In this document: positions 18,159 to 26,037 of the stretch, piece by piece | How positions within the stretch are numbered: the first letter of the stretch is position 1 | How the letters are laid out: each line of letters opens with the position of its first letter | Assembly (NCBI GenBank): GCA_902363575.1 | Contig: CABJAJ010000001.1 | Coordinates: 434,001-498,000 of the forward strand | Reading direction: 5' to 3' | Origin: Rikenellaceae bacterium | GTDB lineage: Bacteria; Bacteroidota; Bacteroidia; Bacteroidales; Rikenellaceae | DNA length: 64,000 nt | Position numbers and translations under genes: made by a program | The notes under the pieces: generated by a model | What the model saw: the letters and a program-made list of their open reading frames with translations, nothing else | Database searches by the model: none | Told to the model about the DNA's origin: nothing

Positions 18159-18191
18159 TGACCCCGGACCGCTTTTTGCGGCCGGGGTCGT
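18159..18191 (+). terminator. possible terminator of the FKBP gene
   Basis: GACCCCGG, a bulged A and CCGC, a TTTTT loop, then GCGGCCGGGGTC. The stem is strong (12 pairs) but the tail (GTCCGTTTTCCC) is poor in T. It lies 37 bases after the FKBP stop and argues that the kinase gene starts at the later ATG, 18224. Confidence 0.5.
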
Positions 18192-18223
18192 CCGTTTTCC
18201 CGCTTCAGGATGACTTTCCAGCC

Positions 18224-19420
18224 ATGCTCCGCACGGTGACGCAATACCTTCGTTCGCTCGAAGACCCCTATGGCCTGGTGCGCACCCTCCGCGATCCGGA
18301 GGTGTGCCGCCGACCGGACGGGAGGCCGTGGTATGCGGTTGGGAACAGCGCCGTGGTCTTCAAGGTGCGCTGCGCGGGACGGACGCGGATGCTCAAGTGC
18401 TATACCCGGCCGATGCCCCATCTGGAGATCCTTTACGGCAGGCGGCTCCTGCGCCGCGAGCTTTTCATCTACACCGATCACGAGCGGGGCGAGTGGGCCG
18501 ATGTGGTCACGGGCCCGTGGTATGAGGGGCCGACGCTCGGGGATGCCGTGATCTGCGCTGCCGCCGCCGGCGACAGGGAACGGCTCCTCTTCCTGGCCGC
18601 GGCGTTCGACCGGCTGGTCCTCGCCATGCTCCGGCGCGACTGGGCACACGGAGACCTCAAGCCTGAAAACATCATCGTGACGGCACGGGGACTGAGGCTG
18701 GTGGATTTCGACGCCTCCTACCTCCCTGCGCTGGCCGGGGAGCCCAGTCCCGAACTCGGCACGGCGGCTTACCAGCATCCGGCCCGCACGGTGCGGGATT
18801 ATGACCGCCATCTGGACGACTTCCCCGCTGCGCTGCTCTCGACCGCCCTGCATGCCCTGGCGCTCGACCCCGGCTTGTATGGCCGCACACCGCTCACCGA
18901 CGGGCTGCTCTTCGTCCCGAAAGAAGTGGTGGACGGCAGTTCGGCGGTATGGCGGGAGTGCCTCGAACTCTTCTCACGGGCGGGGGACGCGGTGCACCGG
19001 CGTATCGCACTGCTGCTCCGCTCACCCGTGCTGCGCCTTGCGGGGCTGGAGGAGCTGATGGATTTTTCCGTGCGGCTCGCCGGAACGCTGCCCGACGGGG
19101 ATCGGGCGTCCGACCTTACCGCCGCGTATGCCGCAGCGCCGCCCGAGCTCTTCGTGCGTGACGGATGGTGGGGGTTTCGCGACGGCGTGCGGATCGTGAT
19201 TCCGCCCGTCTATGACGCCGGATTCGACTTTACCGAGGGGCTGGCTGCCGTGCTCACGGGCCGTCGGTGGGCCTTTGTCGATACGGCGGGTCGGGAAGCG
19301 CTGTGCATGGAGGGATTCGACGCCGTCAAGCCGTTCCGCAACGGATGCGCCGTGGCCGAACGCAACGGCTGCCGCTATGCGGTCGATCGGCGTGGACGGG
19401 TCCGGAAATTGGATATTTAG
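18224..19420 (+). CDS. protein kinase-like enzyme with C-terminal WG repeats
   Basis: A 398-residue protein. The N-terminal half has a eukaryotic-like kinase plan: Lys58 in RMLKCY is the ATP-binding lysine, HGDLKPEN at residues 142-149 is the catalytic loop with Asp144 and Asn149, and VDFD at 160-163 replaces the DFG motif with its Asp161. The C-terminal third (from about 285) holds two or three WG-type repeats (WWGFRDGVRIVIPPVYDAGFDF, RWAFVDTAGREALCM), which are usually protein-binding. No membrane segment is seen. The frame is open upstream to 18059; I use ATG 18224 because an earlier ATG (18158) sits in the putative terminator hairpin. It is the first member of a kinase / DUF4954 / VWA / pseudokinase group. 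Confidence 0.75.
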   Translation: MLRTVTQYLRSLEDPYGLVRTLRDPEVCRRPDGRPWYAVGNSAVVFKVRCAGRTRMLKCYTRPMPHLEILYGRRLLRRELFIYTDHERGEWADVVTGPWYEGPTLGDAVICAAAAGDRERLLFLAAAFDRLVLAMLRRDWAHGDLKPENIIVTARGLRLVDFDASYLPALAGEPSPELGTAAYQHPARTVRDYDRHLDDFPAALLSTALHALALDPGLYGRTPLTDGLLFVPKEVVDGSSAVWRECLELFSRAGDAVHRRIALLLRSPVLRLAGLEELMDFSVRLAGTLPDGDRASDLTAAYAAAPPELFVRDGWWGFRDGVRIVIPPVYDAGFDFTEGLAAVLTGRRWAFVDTAGREALCMEGFDAVKPFRNGCAVAERNGCRYAVDRRGRVRKLDI

Positions 19421-19444
19421 ATGCAAATACCTATATTTGCATCT
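19409..19444 (+). promoter_or_regulatory. promoter overlapped by a perfect inverted repeat
   Basis: TTG (19409-19411), a 20-base spacer and TATATTTG (19432-19439) fit the phylum promoter consensus. An 11-base perfect inverted repeat, AGATGCAAATA (19419-19429) and TATTTGCATCT (19434-19444), with a 4-base spacer, covers the -7 box. It looks like an operator for a dimeric regulator of the DUF4954 / VWA / pseudokinase genes, and it overlaps the stop codon of the upstream kinase gene. Confidence 0.7.
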
Positions 19445-19456
19445 GCCAAATAACGT

Positions 19457-21184
19457 ATGTCCGAATTCAGAAAATTAACCGACCCGGAGATCGCATCCCT
19501 CGAGCGGGCCGCCAACACCGCCGCCGACTGGAGCGAAGTGGAGGTGACCGCCGATTTTTCGCCCGCGCAATGCCGCGCGAGCCGTTTCGAGGGGCGGGTG
19601 CGGATCGGTCGGGGGGCACGGGTTTACGACTCCACCGTGCGCAACTACCTGTTGGGCGACGAGTCGCTCGTGGAGCGCGTGACGGCGCTCGAATGCCGCC
19701 GCCGCTCGGCGTTCGGAAACGGCACGGAGGTGGCTGCCATGAACGAATGTGCCGGCCGCACCGTGCGGATTTACGACGCGCTCACCGCGCAGATCGCCTA
19801 CCTGCTGGCCGTGTACCGACACCGGCCGCAGACGATCGCCGCATTGGAGCGGATGATCGGCGCATATGTCCTCGAACGCACCTCGGAGCTGGGATCGGTA
19901 GGGCGCGGGGCCCGTGTGACGGGCGCCCGCTTCGTGCGGGAGGTGCGGATCGGCGACGGGGCGACAATCGACGGCGCCACACTGCTCGAAAACGGCACGC
20001 TTTGCGCCGGGGCTTTCGTCGGTGCGGATGTCAAGGCGCGGGATTTCATCCTGGCCGAAGGGGCCCGCGTGGACAACGGCTCCATCCTGGAACGTTGCTT
20101 CGTGGGGGAGAGCTCGGTGCTGGACAAGGGCTTCACCGCCACCCATTCGCTTTTTTTCGCCAACTGCCATTGCGAATGCGGCGAGGCCGCCTCGGTTTTC
20201 GCCGGGCCCTATACCGTTTCGCACCATAAGTCCACGCTGTTGATCGCAGGGATGTTCTCGTTTTTCAACGCCGGCAGCGGCTCCAACCAGAGCAACCACC
20301 TCTTCAAGAGCGGCGCCGTCCACCAGTCGGTGCACCTGCGGGGCTGCAAGTTCGGCAGCGGCGCCTACATCATGTCGCCCGCCCTGGAGGGGGCCTTTAC
20401 CATGGTGCTGGGGCACCACGCCCACCACCACGACACCTCGGAGTTCCCTTACTCCTATCTGGTCGAGAACGACGGCCGCTCCCGCCTGCTGCCGGGGGCC
20501 AACCTGACCAGCTACGGAGCGGTGCGCGATGTCGAAAAGTGGCCGGTGCGCGACCGGCGCACCCTGCGTCGCGACGCGATCAGCTTCGAGGAGCACAATC
20601 CCTATGTTTGCGGCGCGATGATGCGTGCGGTCGATGCGCTCAATACGCTCGCCGACGCCGATCCCGATGCCGACAGCTATAATTATAAGAAAGTGTCGAT
20701 CCCGGCGACCATGCTACGGCGGGGTCTCAAGCTCTACAACAAGGCCATTGTCGCTTCGCTCGGGGCAATGCTCGAACGCGGCACGGCGGGAGGCGCCGAC
20801 GGTGCGGGCCGCTGGCTCGACGTCGGCGGACAGTTCATCGTCAAACGGGCCGTTGTCGCGTTGCTCGACGACGTGGATGCCGGCCGGATCGCCACGCTCG
20901 ATGCGGTAGCCGCCCGTTTCGCGGCCTTTGCGGAGCGGTACGACGATTACGCTCGCGACTGGGCCTACGGGGTACTCGGGGCCGTTCTGGGCCACACCCC
21001 CACCGATGGGGAGCTCTCCGACGCGATCGCTGCGGGCGCGAATGCCCGCTGTTCGCTTCGCAAGGCCGCCGAGGAGGACCGCCGCCGCGACTGCTCGCTC
21101 GATATGGCCGTCAGCTACGGACTGGATGCCGACGACGAACAGGAGGTGCAGGACGATTATTACACGGTCAGAGGACTCCGATAG
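19457..21184 (+). CDS. DUF4954 family left-handed beta-helix protein
   Basis: A 575-residue protein. The middle part (about residues 45-330) has hexapeptide-like turns typical of a left-handed beta-helix acyltransferase or nucleotidyltransferase fold (VRIGDGATIDGATLLENGTL, ARVDNGSILERCFVGESSVL). A His-rich stretch (GHHAHHHDTSEFPYSYL, near residue 318) follows and could bind metal or take part in catalysis. The C-terminal quarter is alpha-helical. I recall this protein family in Bacteroides as DUF4954 with no known function; some relatives are noted as sugar-nucleotide acyltransferase-like. It begins the four-gene run after the palindrome-covered promoter and ends 3 bases before the VWA gene. 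Confidence 0.8.
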   Translation: MSEFRKLTDPEIASLERAANTAADWSEVEVTADFSPAQCRASRFEGRVRIGRGARVYDSTVRNYLLGDESLVERVTALECRRRSAFGNGTEVAAMNECAGRTVRIYDALTAQIAYLLAVYRHRPQTIAALERMIGAYVLERTSELGSVGRGARVTGARFVREVRIGDGATIDGATLLENGTLCAGAFVGADVKARDFILAEGARVDNGSILERCFVGESSVLDKGFTATHSLFFANCHCECGEAASVFAGPYTVSHHKSTLLIAGMFSFFNAGSGSNQSNHLFKSGAVHQSVHLRGCKFGSGAYIMSPALEGAFTMVLGHHAHHHDTSEFPYSYLVENDGRSRLLPGANLTSYGAVRDVEKWPVRDRRTLRRDAISFEEHNPYVCGAMMRAVDALNTLADADPDADSYNYKKVSIPATMLRRGLKLYNKAIVASLGAMLERGTAGGADGAGRWLDVGGQFIVKRAVVALLDDVDAGRIATLDAVAARFAAFAERYDDYARDWAYGVLGAVLGHTPTDGELSDAIAAGANARCSLRKAAEEDRRRDCSLDMAVSYGLDADDEQEVQDDYYTVRGLR

Positions 21185-21187
21185 CGC

Positions 21188-22045
21188 ATGTACAGCCAAC
21201 CCATAACCCGCCTGCACCGCACGGCTTTCGTGCTGATGATCGACCGTTCGGGGTCGATGGCCGAAGAGCTCGTCTTCTGCGGTCGCCGCATCCCGAAAGC
21301 CGAAGCCGTCGCGGAAGTGGCCAACGGGCTGCTCTTCGAGCTGATCCAACGCGCCACGCGCACCGACGGGGTGCGGGACTATTACGACATCGCCGTCATC
21401 GGATACGACGGCGACGGGGTGCGTTCGCTGCTCTCGCCCGAGCATTGGTTCGTGCCCGTTTCGGAGCTTGCCGCGCGGGAGACGCCGCTGCGCACGGTGA
21501 CCGTCGAACGGACGCTGCCCAGCGGCGAGCGGACGCTCCACGACGTGACGGCCCCCTGCTGGATCACCCCTTCTTCGCGGGGCACGACCCCCATGTACGA
21601 GGCGTTATGCCGGGTGCAGGAGCTGGTCGAGGGGTGGTGCGCCCGTCCCGCCCATGCGGACAGCTTTCCGCCGGTGGTGTTCAACATCACCGACGGCGAA
21701 TCCTCCGACGGCGACGAGCAGGAGCTCCGCGACGTCTGCCGGCGCATCCGCCGAGCGGCTACCGCCGACGGGGGCGTATTTATGATCCATGTGCATATCG
21801 CCACGGCCCCCGACGCGCAGTCGGTGCTCTTCCCCACCGAGGAGGAGGTGCGCACGAACGGCAGCCGCTATGCGCGTCTGCTCTATGACTGCTCCAGCCC
21901 CATGCCGCCTGCGCTGGACGAGGCGATCCGCGACCTGAAAGGTCCCGGCGCGCGGCCTCCGTTCCGGGGCATGAGTTTCAACGCTTCGATGGCCGAGTTG
22001 ATCTCGGTGCTCAATATCGGTTCGATCAGCGTTAGCATCCAATAA
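21188..22045 (+). CDS. von Willebrand factor A domain protein with intact MIDAS
   Basis: A 285-residue cytoplasmic VWA protein. The metal-ion-dependent adhesion site is complete: DRSGS (Asp19, Ser21, Ser23), Thr134 in RGTTPMYEAL and Asp169 in NITDGESSD. There is no signal peptide or membrane anchor. The layout resembles the TerY/TerF type of VWA proteins, which work with kinases and phosphatases in stress systems. Four bases link it to the upstream DUF4954 gene and two to the downstream pseudokinase gene, so it is very likely co-translated with them and probably binds one of them. Confidence 0.88.
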   Translation: MYSQPITRLHRTAFVLMIDRSGSMAEELVFCGRRIPKAEAVAEVANGLLFELIQRATRTDGVRDYYDIAVIGYDGDGVRSLLSPEHWFVPVSELAARETPLRTVTVERTLPSGERTLHDVTAPCWITPSSRGTTPMYEALCRVQELVEGWCARPAHADSFPPVVFNITDGESSDGDEQELRDVCRRIRRAATADGGVFMIHVHIATAPDAQSVLFPTEEEVRTNGSRYARLLYDCSSPMPPALDEAIRDLKGPGARPPFRGMSFNASMAELISVLNIGSISVSIQ

Positions 22046-22047
22046 AG

Positions 22048-23049
22048 ATGGTACCGACCTTTTACAGCCTCCTGGAGGCCCTTCAAACCCCCGCCGCTTC
22101 GTGCCGCACCCTGTGCGACGCCGAATTCGCCCGCCGTGCGGACGGATCGCCCGCGCTCACGCGCACGAGTTTCTTTACGGAGGCGCCTTTGGTGTGGTGC
22201 GGGGCCCGCTACCTGCTCTGCGTGCCCCAGTGCGGTTCGGCCATCCCCCGCGTCGAGCGGACGGCGGCCCGGATGAAACACCTGCATGCCGAGTGTCTGA
22301 CCTCCTACCGCATCCTGCGCGACGAACTTGCCTATACGGATTCGACGGGTGCGCTGCGCCGCTGCGATGCGGTGCTGCACCGCCTGCCCGAGGGGGAGCC
22401 GCTGGCGGGCTGCGCCCTGATGCACGATGCGGGGGAGTTGCTCGCTGCGCTCGAACGGCTGGCCGGCGAGCTGGCGGAGATCGGTTTTACCCACTGCAAC
22501 CTCAAACCCGATAACCTCTACCTTACGCCCGGCGGACGGCTCGTGCCCGTGCGTTACCACTTCGCCCGCTTCGACGAGCCGGGCGGCGATGAGGAGGCGT
22601 TCGCCGCGCTGCGCGAGTGGATCGCCTCCCATGCCGGGCTCGGCGGGCAATCCGTGCGCGACGCCATTGCGCCCCTCTATCGCGCTGCCGGCGAGCCGGA
22701 CTGCGGCTACCGGGGCCCTATGTGCGAAGGGCTGACCTGCGTCTGCGGGGAGAGCGGCTACGGCTTCGTGGATGAGGCGGAGCGGGTGGCCATTCCGCTG
22801 CAATACCTCTGGGCCGGCGACTTCGCCGAGGGGCGTGCGATGGTGGAGACCCCGACCGGCATGGGGCTGATCGACAAGCAGGGGCGTTACGTAATCGAGC
22901 CCCGCTATGAAATCGTGGAATACAACGCCTATACGGGATGTTCGCGCGTCAGGAGCGAGGGGCTGTGGGCCCGGTTCGACTACCTGGGGCGGCAGCAGGG
23001 CCCTTTCACGGCTGTCTGGCAGAATGATCCCGTCGAAGAGAAGGCGTAA
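22048..23049 (+). CDS. WG-repeat pseudokinase, paralogue of the 18224 kinase
   Basis: A 333-residue protein with the same plan as the kinase at 18224: a kinase-like N-terminal part and WG-type repeats at the C terminus (GYGFVDEAERVAIPLQYLWA, GMGLIDKQGRYVIEPRYEIV). The catalytic loop reads HCNLKPDN at residues 149-156, so the catalytic Asp is Asn151, and no DFG-like Asp is seen in the following VRYHFARFD. I therefore predict no normal phosphotransfer. It may be a scaffold or an allosteric partner of the active kinase or the VWA protein. The start two bases after the VWA stop fixes the reading frame. Confidence 0.78.
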   Translation: MVPTFYSLLEALQTPAASCRTLCDAEFARRADGSPALTRTSFFTEAPLVWCGARYLLCVPQCGSAIPRVERTAARMKHLHAECLTSYRILRDELAYTDSTGALRRCDAVLHRLPEGEPLAGCALMHDAGELLAALERLAGELAEIGFTHCNLKPDNLYLTPGGRLVPVRYHFARFDEPGGDEEAFAALREWIASHAGLGGQSVRDAIAPLYRAAGEPDCGYRGPMCEGLTCVCGESGYGFVDEAERVAIPLQYLWAGDFAEGRAMVETPTGMGLIDKQGRYVIEPRYEIVEYNAYTGCSRVRSEGLWARFDYLGRQQGPFTAVWQNDPVEEKA

Positions 23050-23078
23050 AATTTGCAACAACCCGAAAAAAGAGTATA

Positions 23079-24008
23079 ATGGAAAGTGTAAAATGTCTGA
23101 TTGTCGGCAGCGGCCCCGCGGGGTTCACGGCTGCCATCTATACCTCTCGCGCCAACCTGCAGCCGGTGCTTTACGAAGGCATCCAGCCGGGCGGCCAGCT
23201 CACCACGACCACCGAGATCGAGAATTTCCCCGGCTATCCCGAGGGGGTGGACGGAACGCAGCTCATGGCCGACCTCAAGCAGCAGGCTCAGCGTTTCGGC
23301 GCCGACATCCGTTTCGGCATCATCACCCGCGTAGATCTCTCGTCGCGTCCCTTCCATGTGGTCGTGGACGGGGAGAAGGAGATCGAGGCCGAGACCCTGA
23401 TCGTGGCTACGGGAGCGACGGCCAAATACCTGGGGCTTCCGTCGGAAAGCAAGTACAAGGGGATGGGCGTGAGCGCCTGCGCGACTTGCGACGGATTCTT
23501 CTACCGCAAGAAGGATGTGGCCGTGGTCGGCGGCGGGGACACCGCCTGTGAGGAGGCCACCTACCTGGCCTCGCTCTGCCGCCAGGTTTATCTGATCGTG
23601 CGCAAGCCCTTCCTGCGGGCCTCGAAAGCCATGCAGCAGCGGGTGCTGGGCACTCCCAATATCAAGGTGCTCTTCGAGCATAACACGGCCGAGGTGTTGG
23701 GCGACGAGAACGGCGTGACGGGGGCTCGCCTGCGTCATAACGACGGTACGGAGCAGACCATCGAAATTTCGGGTTTCTTCCTGGCCATCGGGCACCACCC
23801 CAATACGGAACTTTTCGCCGACCAGCTCGCGCTGGACGAGGAGGGATACATTCGCACGGAGCCGGGCACCTCGAAAACCAGCGTCGAAGGGGTCTTTGCC
23901 GCCGGCGACGTGCAGGACCCCCACTACCGCCAGGCCATCACCGCTGCCGGTTCGGGCTGCAAGGCGGCGCTCGACTGCGAACGTTTCCTGCTGAGCCAGA
24001 CCAAATAA
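23079..24008 (+). CDS. trxB: thioredoxin-disulfide reductase
   Basis: A 309-residue NADPH-dependent flavoprotein that reduces thioredoxin. FAD-binding GSGPAGFTAAIY lies at about residues 11-22, the redox pair is Cys134-Ala-Thr-Cys137 (SACATCDGF), NADPH binding is GGGDTACEEA, and the C-terminal FAD motif is GVFAAGDVQDPHYRQ. Length and motifs are those of the low-molecular-weight class. The short gap after the pseudokinase gene (29 bases) allows read-through, but trxB is a housekeeping gene and may have its own promoter that I could not identify. Confidence 0.97.
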   Translation: MESVKCLIVGSGPAGFTAAIYTSRANLQPVLYEGIQPGGQLTTTTEIENFPGYPEGVDGTQLMADLKQQAQRFGADIRFGIITRVDLSSRPFHVVVDGEKEIEAETLIVATGATAKYLGLPSESKYKGMGVSACATCDGFFYRKKDVAVVGGGDTACEEATYLASLCRQVYLIVRKPFLRASKAMQQRVLGTPNIKVLFEHNTAEVLGDENGVTGARLRHNDGTEQTIEISGFFLAIGHHPNTELFADQLALDEEGYIRTEPGTSKTSVEGVFAAGDVQDPHYRQAITAAGSGCKAALDCERFLLSQTK

Positions 24009-24076
24009 GCGGCCCCAAACGACGTGCCCTGCGGCCCGGCCCTGTATCGGGGCCTCCGGGAGCTGCAAGGCGCAGC

Positions 24077-25036
24077 ATGCGGGTTCCGCCCAACCGATTG
24101 AATGAATTGAGTTTCAGTGTCACCATACTCGGATCGGCTTCGGCCAAACCGACGGCGGGTCGTCACCCGTCGGCGCAGGTGGTCAATGTCCACGAGCAAC
24201 TCTACCTGGTGGATGCGGGCGAAGGGGTGCAACGGCAGCTTTTCCGTTACGGCATCAACCCGCTGAAGCTCCGGGCGGTTTTCATTTCCCATCTGCACGG
24301 CGACCATGTGTTCGGCCTCTTTCCGCTGCTCTCGACGCTGGGGCTTTACGGACGCAAAACATCGCTGCGGGTCTTCGCTCCGGCCCCTTTCGGGGAGATG
24401 CTCGCCTGTTTCAGGCGCTATTTCGACCCCGAGCCGCCGTTCCCGGTCGAGTGGAGCGAGGTGCTTACGACCGAACATGCGCTCCTGTTTGAAAACCGCA
24501 CGCTCGAAGTGTGGAGCATTCCCCTGCGCCACCGGGTGCCGGCGGCGGGTTTCCTCTTTCGCGAGAAAGAACCTCCGCTGAATGTCCGCAAGGAGCGGAT
24601 CGCGGAGTACGGACTCTCGATCGCACAGATCGCCGCCGCCAAGCGGGGCGAGGCGGTGCTGCTCGACGACGGGCGGACGCTTCCCAACGGGGAGCTGACT
24701 TATCGTCCCTATGCGCCGCGCTCCTATGCCTACCTTGCCGACACCAACTACTCGGCGAAAGCTGCGCGTCTGGTCGCGGGTGTCGATCTGCTCTACCACG
24801 AGGCGACCTATACCGATGCAGAGCGGCGTATCGCCCGCGAGAGGGGCCACTCCACGGCGTTACAGGCGGCCAAAGCCGCTGTCGCGGCGCGCGCCGGCCG
24901 GCTCGTGATCGGGCACTATTCGGCCCGTTACCGGGACGAAGGTGTGCTTGTCGAGGAGGCCCGCACCTGTTTCCCGGAGACATTTCCGGCAGTGGAGGGG
25001 GAGACGTTCACGATCGAAAAACGGCGGGAACCATGA
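24077..25036 (+). CDS. rnz: ribonuclease Z
   Basis: A metallo-beta-lactamase fold tRNA 3' endonuclease, 319 residues. The zinc motif HLHGDH is at residues 72-77, with VVNVHEQLYLVDAGEG just ahead, and the later zinc ligands appear in LADTNYS, LYHEATY and the RGHSTALQAA and VIGHYSARY segments. The flexible-arm region is shortened, as usual for bacterial enzymes. The start is uncertain: ATG 24077 is used, but the family usually begins near LSFSVTILGS, so a TTG start at 24098 is possible. Its stop overlaps the ATG of the next gene. Confidence 0.93.
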   Translation: MRVPPNRLNELSFSVTILGSASAKPTAGRHPSAQVVNVHEQLYLVDAGEGVQRQLFRYGINPLKLRAVFISHLHGDHVFGLFPLLSTLGLYGRKTSLRVFAPAPFGEMLACFRRYFDPEPPFPVEWSEVLTTEHALLFENRTLEVWSIPLRHRVPAAGFLFREKEPPLNVRKERIAEYGLSIAQIAAAKRGEAVLLDDGRTLPNGELTYRPYAPRSYAYLADTNYSAKAARLVAGVDLLYHEATYTDAERRIARERGHSTALQAAKAAVAARAGRLVIGHYSARYRDEGVLVEEARTCFPETFPAVEGETFTIEKRREP

Positions 25037-25815
25037 CGCGGGCCGAGATTCAGTTCGTGCGATCGCTCGCGGACAAACGCAGCCGCGACCAGTCGGGGAT
25101 GTTCGTCGCTGAGGGGAGCAAGCTGGTCGGGGAGTTGCTGGCCTCCGGCCTGCGCGTAAGCCGCGTCTTCGCGCTCGACGGGCTTTTCCCGCCCGGCGCC
25201 GCCGAGGTCGTGACGCCGAAAGAGATGGAGCGGCTCTCGCTGCTCAAGACCCCCTCGAACGCTCTGGCGCTGGTCGAAATGCCCCGTTACCGGCTCGATC
25301 CCGCCGTTGCCGGGCGGGAGCTGGTGGTGGCGCTCGACGAGGTGCAGAATCCCGGCAACCTGGGGACGATCATCCGGCTGGCCGACTGGTTCGGCATCGG
25401 GCATGTCGTTTGTTCGCCCGGCACAGCCGACTGCTTCAATCCCAAAGTGGTGCAGGCTACCATGGGGGCGATCACGCGCGTAAAGGTGCACTATACCGAT
25501 CTGGCGGCTTTCCTCGGCTCCGTTGCCGAGCGGAATAGGCCCGTTTACGGCACTTTTCTGGAGGGAGAGAACCTCTACGATGCGCCGCTGGCCGAAACCG
25601 GCGTGGTGGTGATGGGCAACGAGGGCCGCGGCGTAACGCCCGAGATCGCGCGAATGGTCACGCGCAGGCTCTTCATTCCCCCCTATCCCGCGGACAGGCG
25701 GGGCTCCGAGTCGCTCAACGTGGCGATCGCAACGGCTGTCGTGTGCGGCGAGTTCCGCCGTCGGGCGGCGACCGTCGGACAGGCTCGGGAGGATGCCGGA
25801 AAGGGGGCGCCGTGA
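25033..25815 (+). CDS. TrmH/SpoU family RNA 2'-O-methyltransferase
   Basis: A 260-residue RNA methyltransferase. An N-terminal RNA-binding domain (about residues 1-85) precedes the SPOUT domain with motif 1 NPGNLGTIIRLADWFGI, motif 2 VVVMGNEGRGVTPEI and motif 3 SESLNVAIATAVVCGEF, which form the knotted SAM-binding site. It methylates ribose 2'-OH in rRNA or tRNA; the target is not clear from sequence. ATG at 25033 overlaps the TGA of rnz, so the pair is translationally coupled. A terminator follows. Confidence 0.93.
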   Translation: MTRAEIQFVRSLADKRSRDQSGMFVAEGSKLVGELLASGLRVSRVFALDGLFPPGAAEVVTPKEMERLSLLKTPSNALALVEMPRYRLDPAVAGRELVVALDEVQNPGNLGTIIRLADWFGIGHVVCSPGTADCFNPKVVQATMGAITRVKVHYTDLAAFLGSVAERNRPVYGTFLEGENLYDAPLAETGVVVMGNEGRGVTPEIARMVTRRLFIPPYPADRRGSESLNVAIATAVVCGEFRRRAATVGQAREDAGKGAP

Positions 25816-25838
25816 GGAACGGCGAACATGGAAAAGAG

Positions 25839-25875
25839 ATCGGGCGGAAACATGCGTTTCCGCCCGATGCTTTTT
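25839..25875 (+). terminator. intrinsic terminator of the rnz / SpoU genes
   Basis: ATCGGGCGGAAAC, an ATGC loop and GTTTCCGCCCGAT form a 13-base perfect stem followed by GC and five T. Confidence 0.9.
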
Positions 25876-26037
25876 GGCTGCCGTGAGTATAGCGGTCGGC
25901 GGCCGCGGGCATTGCGATACGGACCGGCGTTGCTATCGGGATCGCCGGAGGCCGGTTAGGTCGGGTCGGACTGCCGCCACTCCGCATGACCGCGATCCTT
26001 GCGCTGCGGTGGCTGCGCCGTTGCGCCGTAAGAGCCG

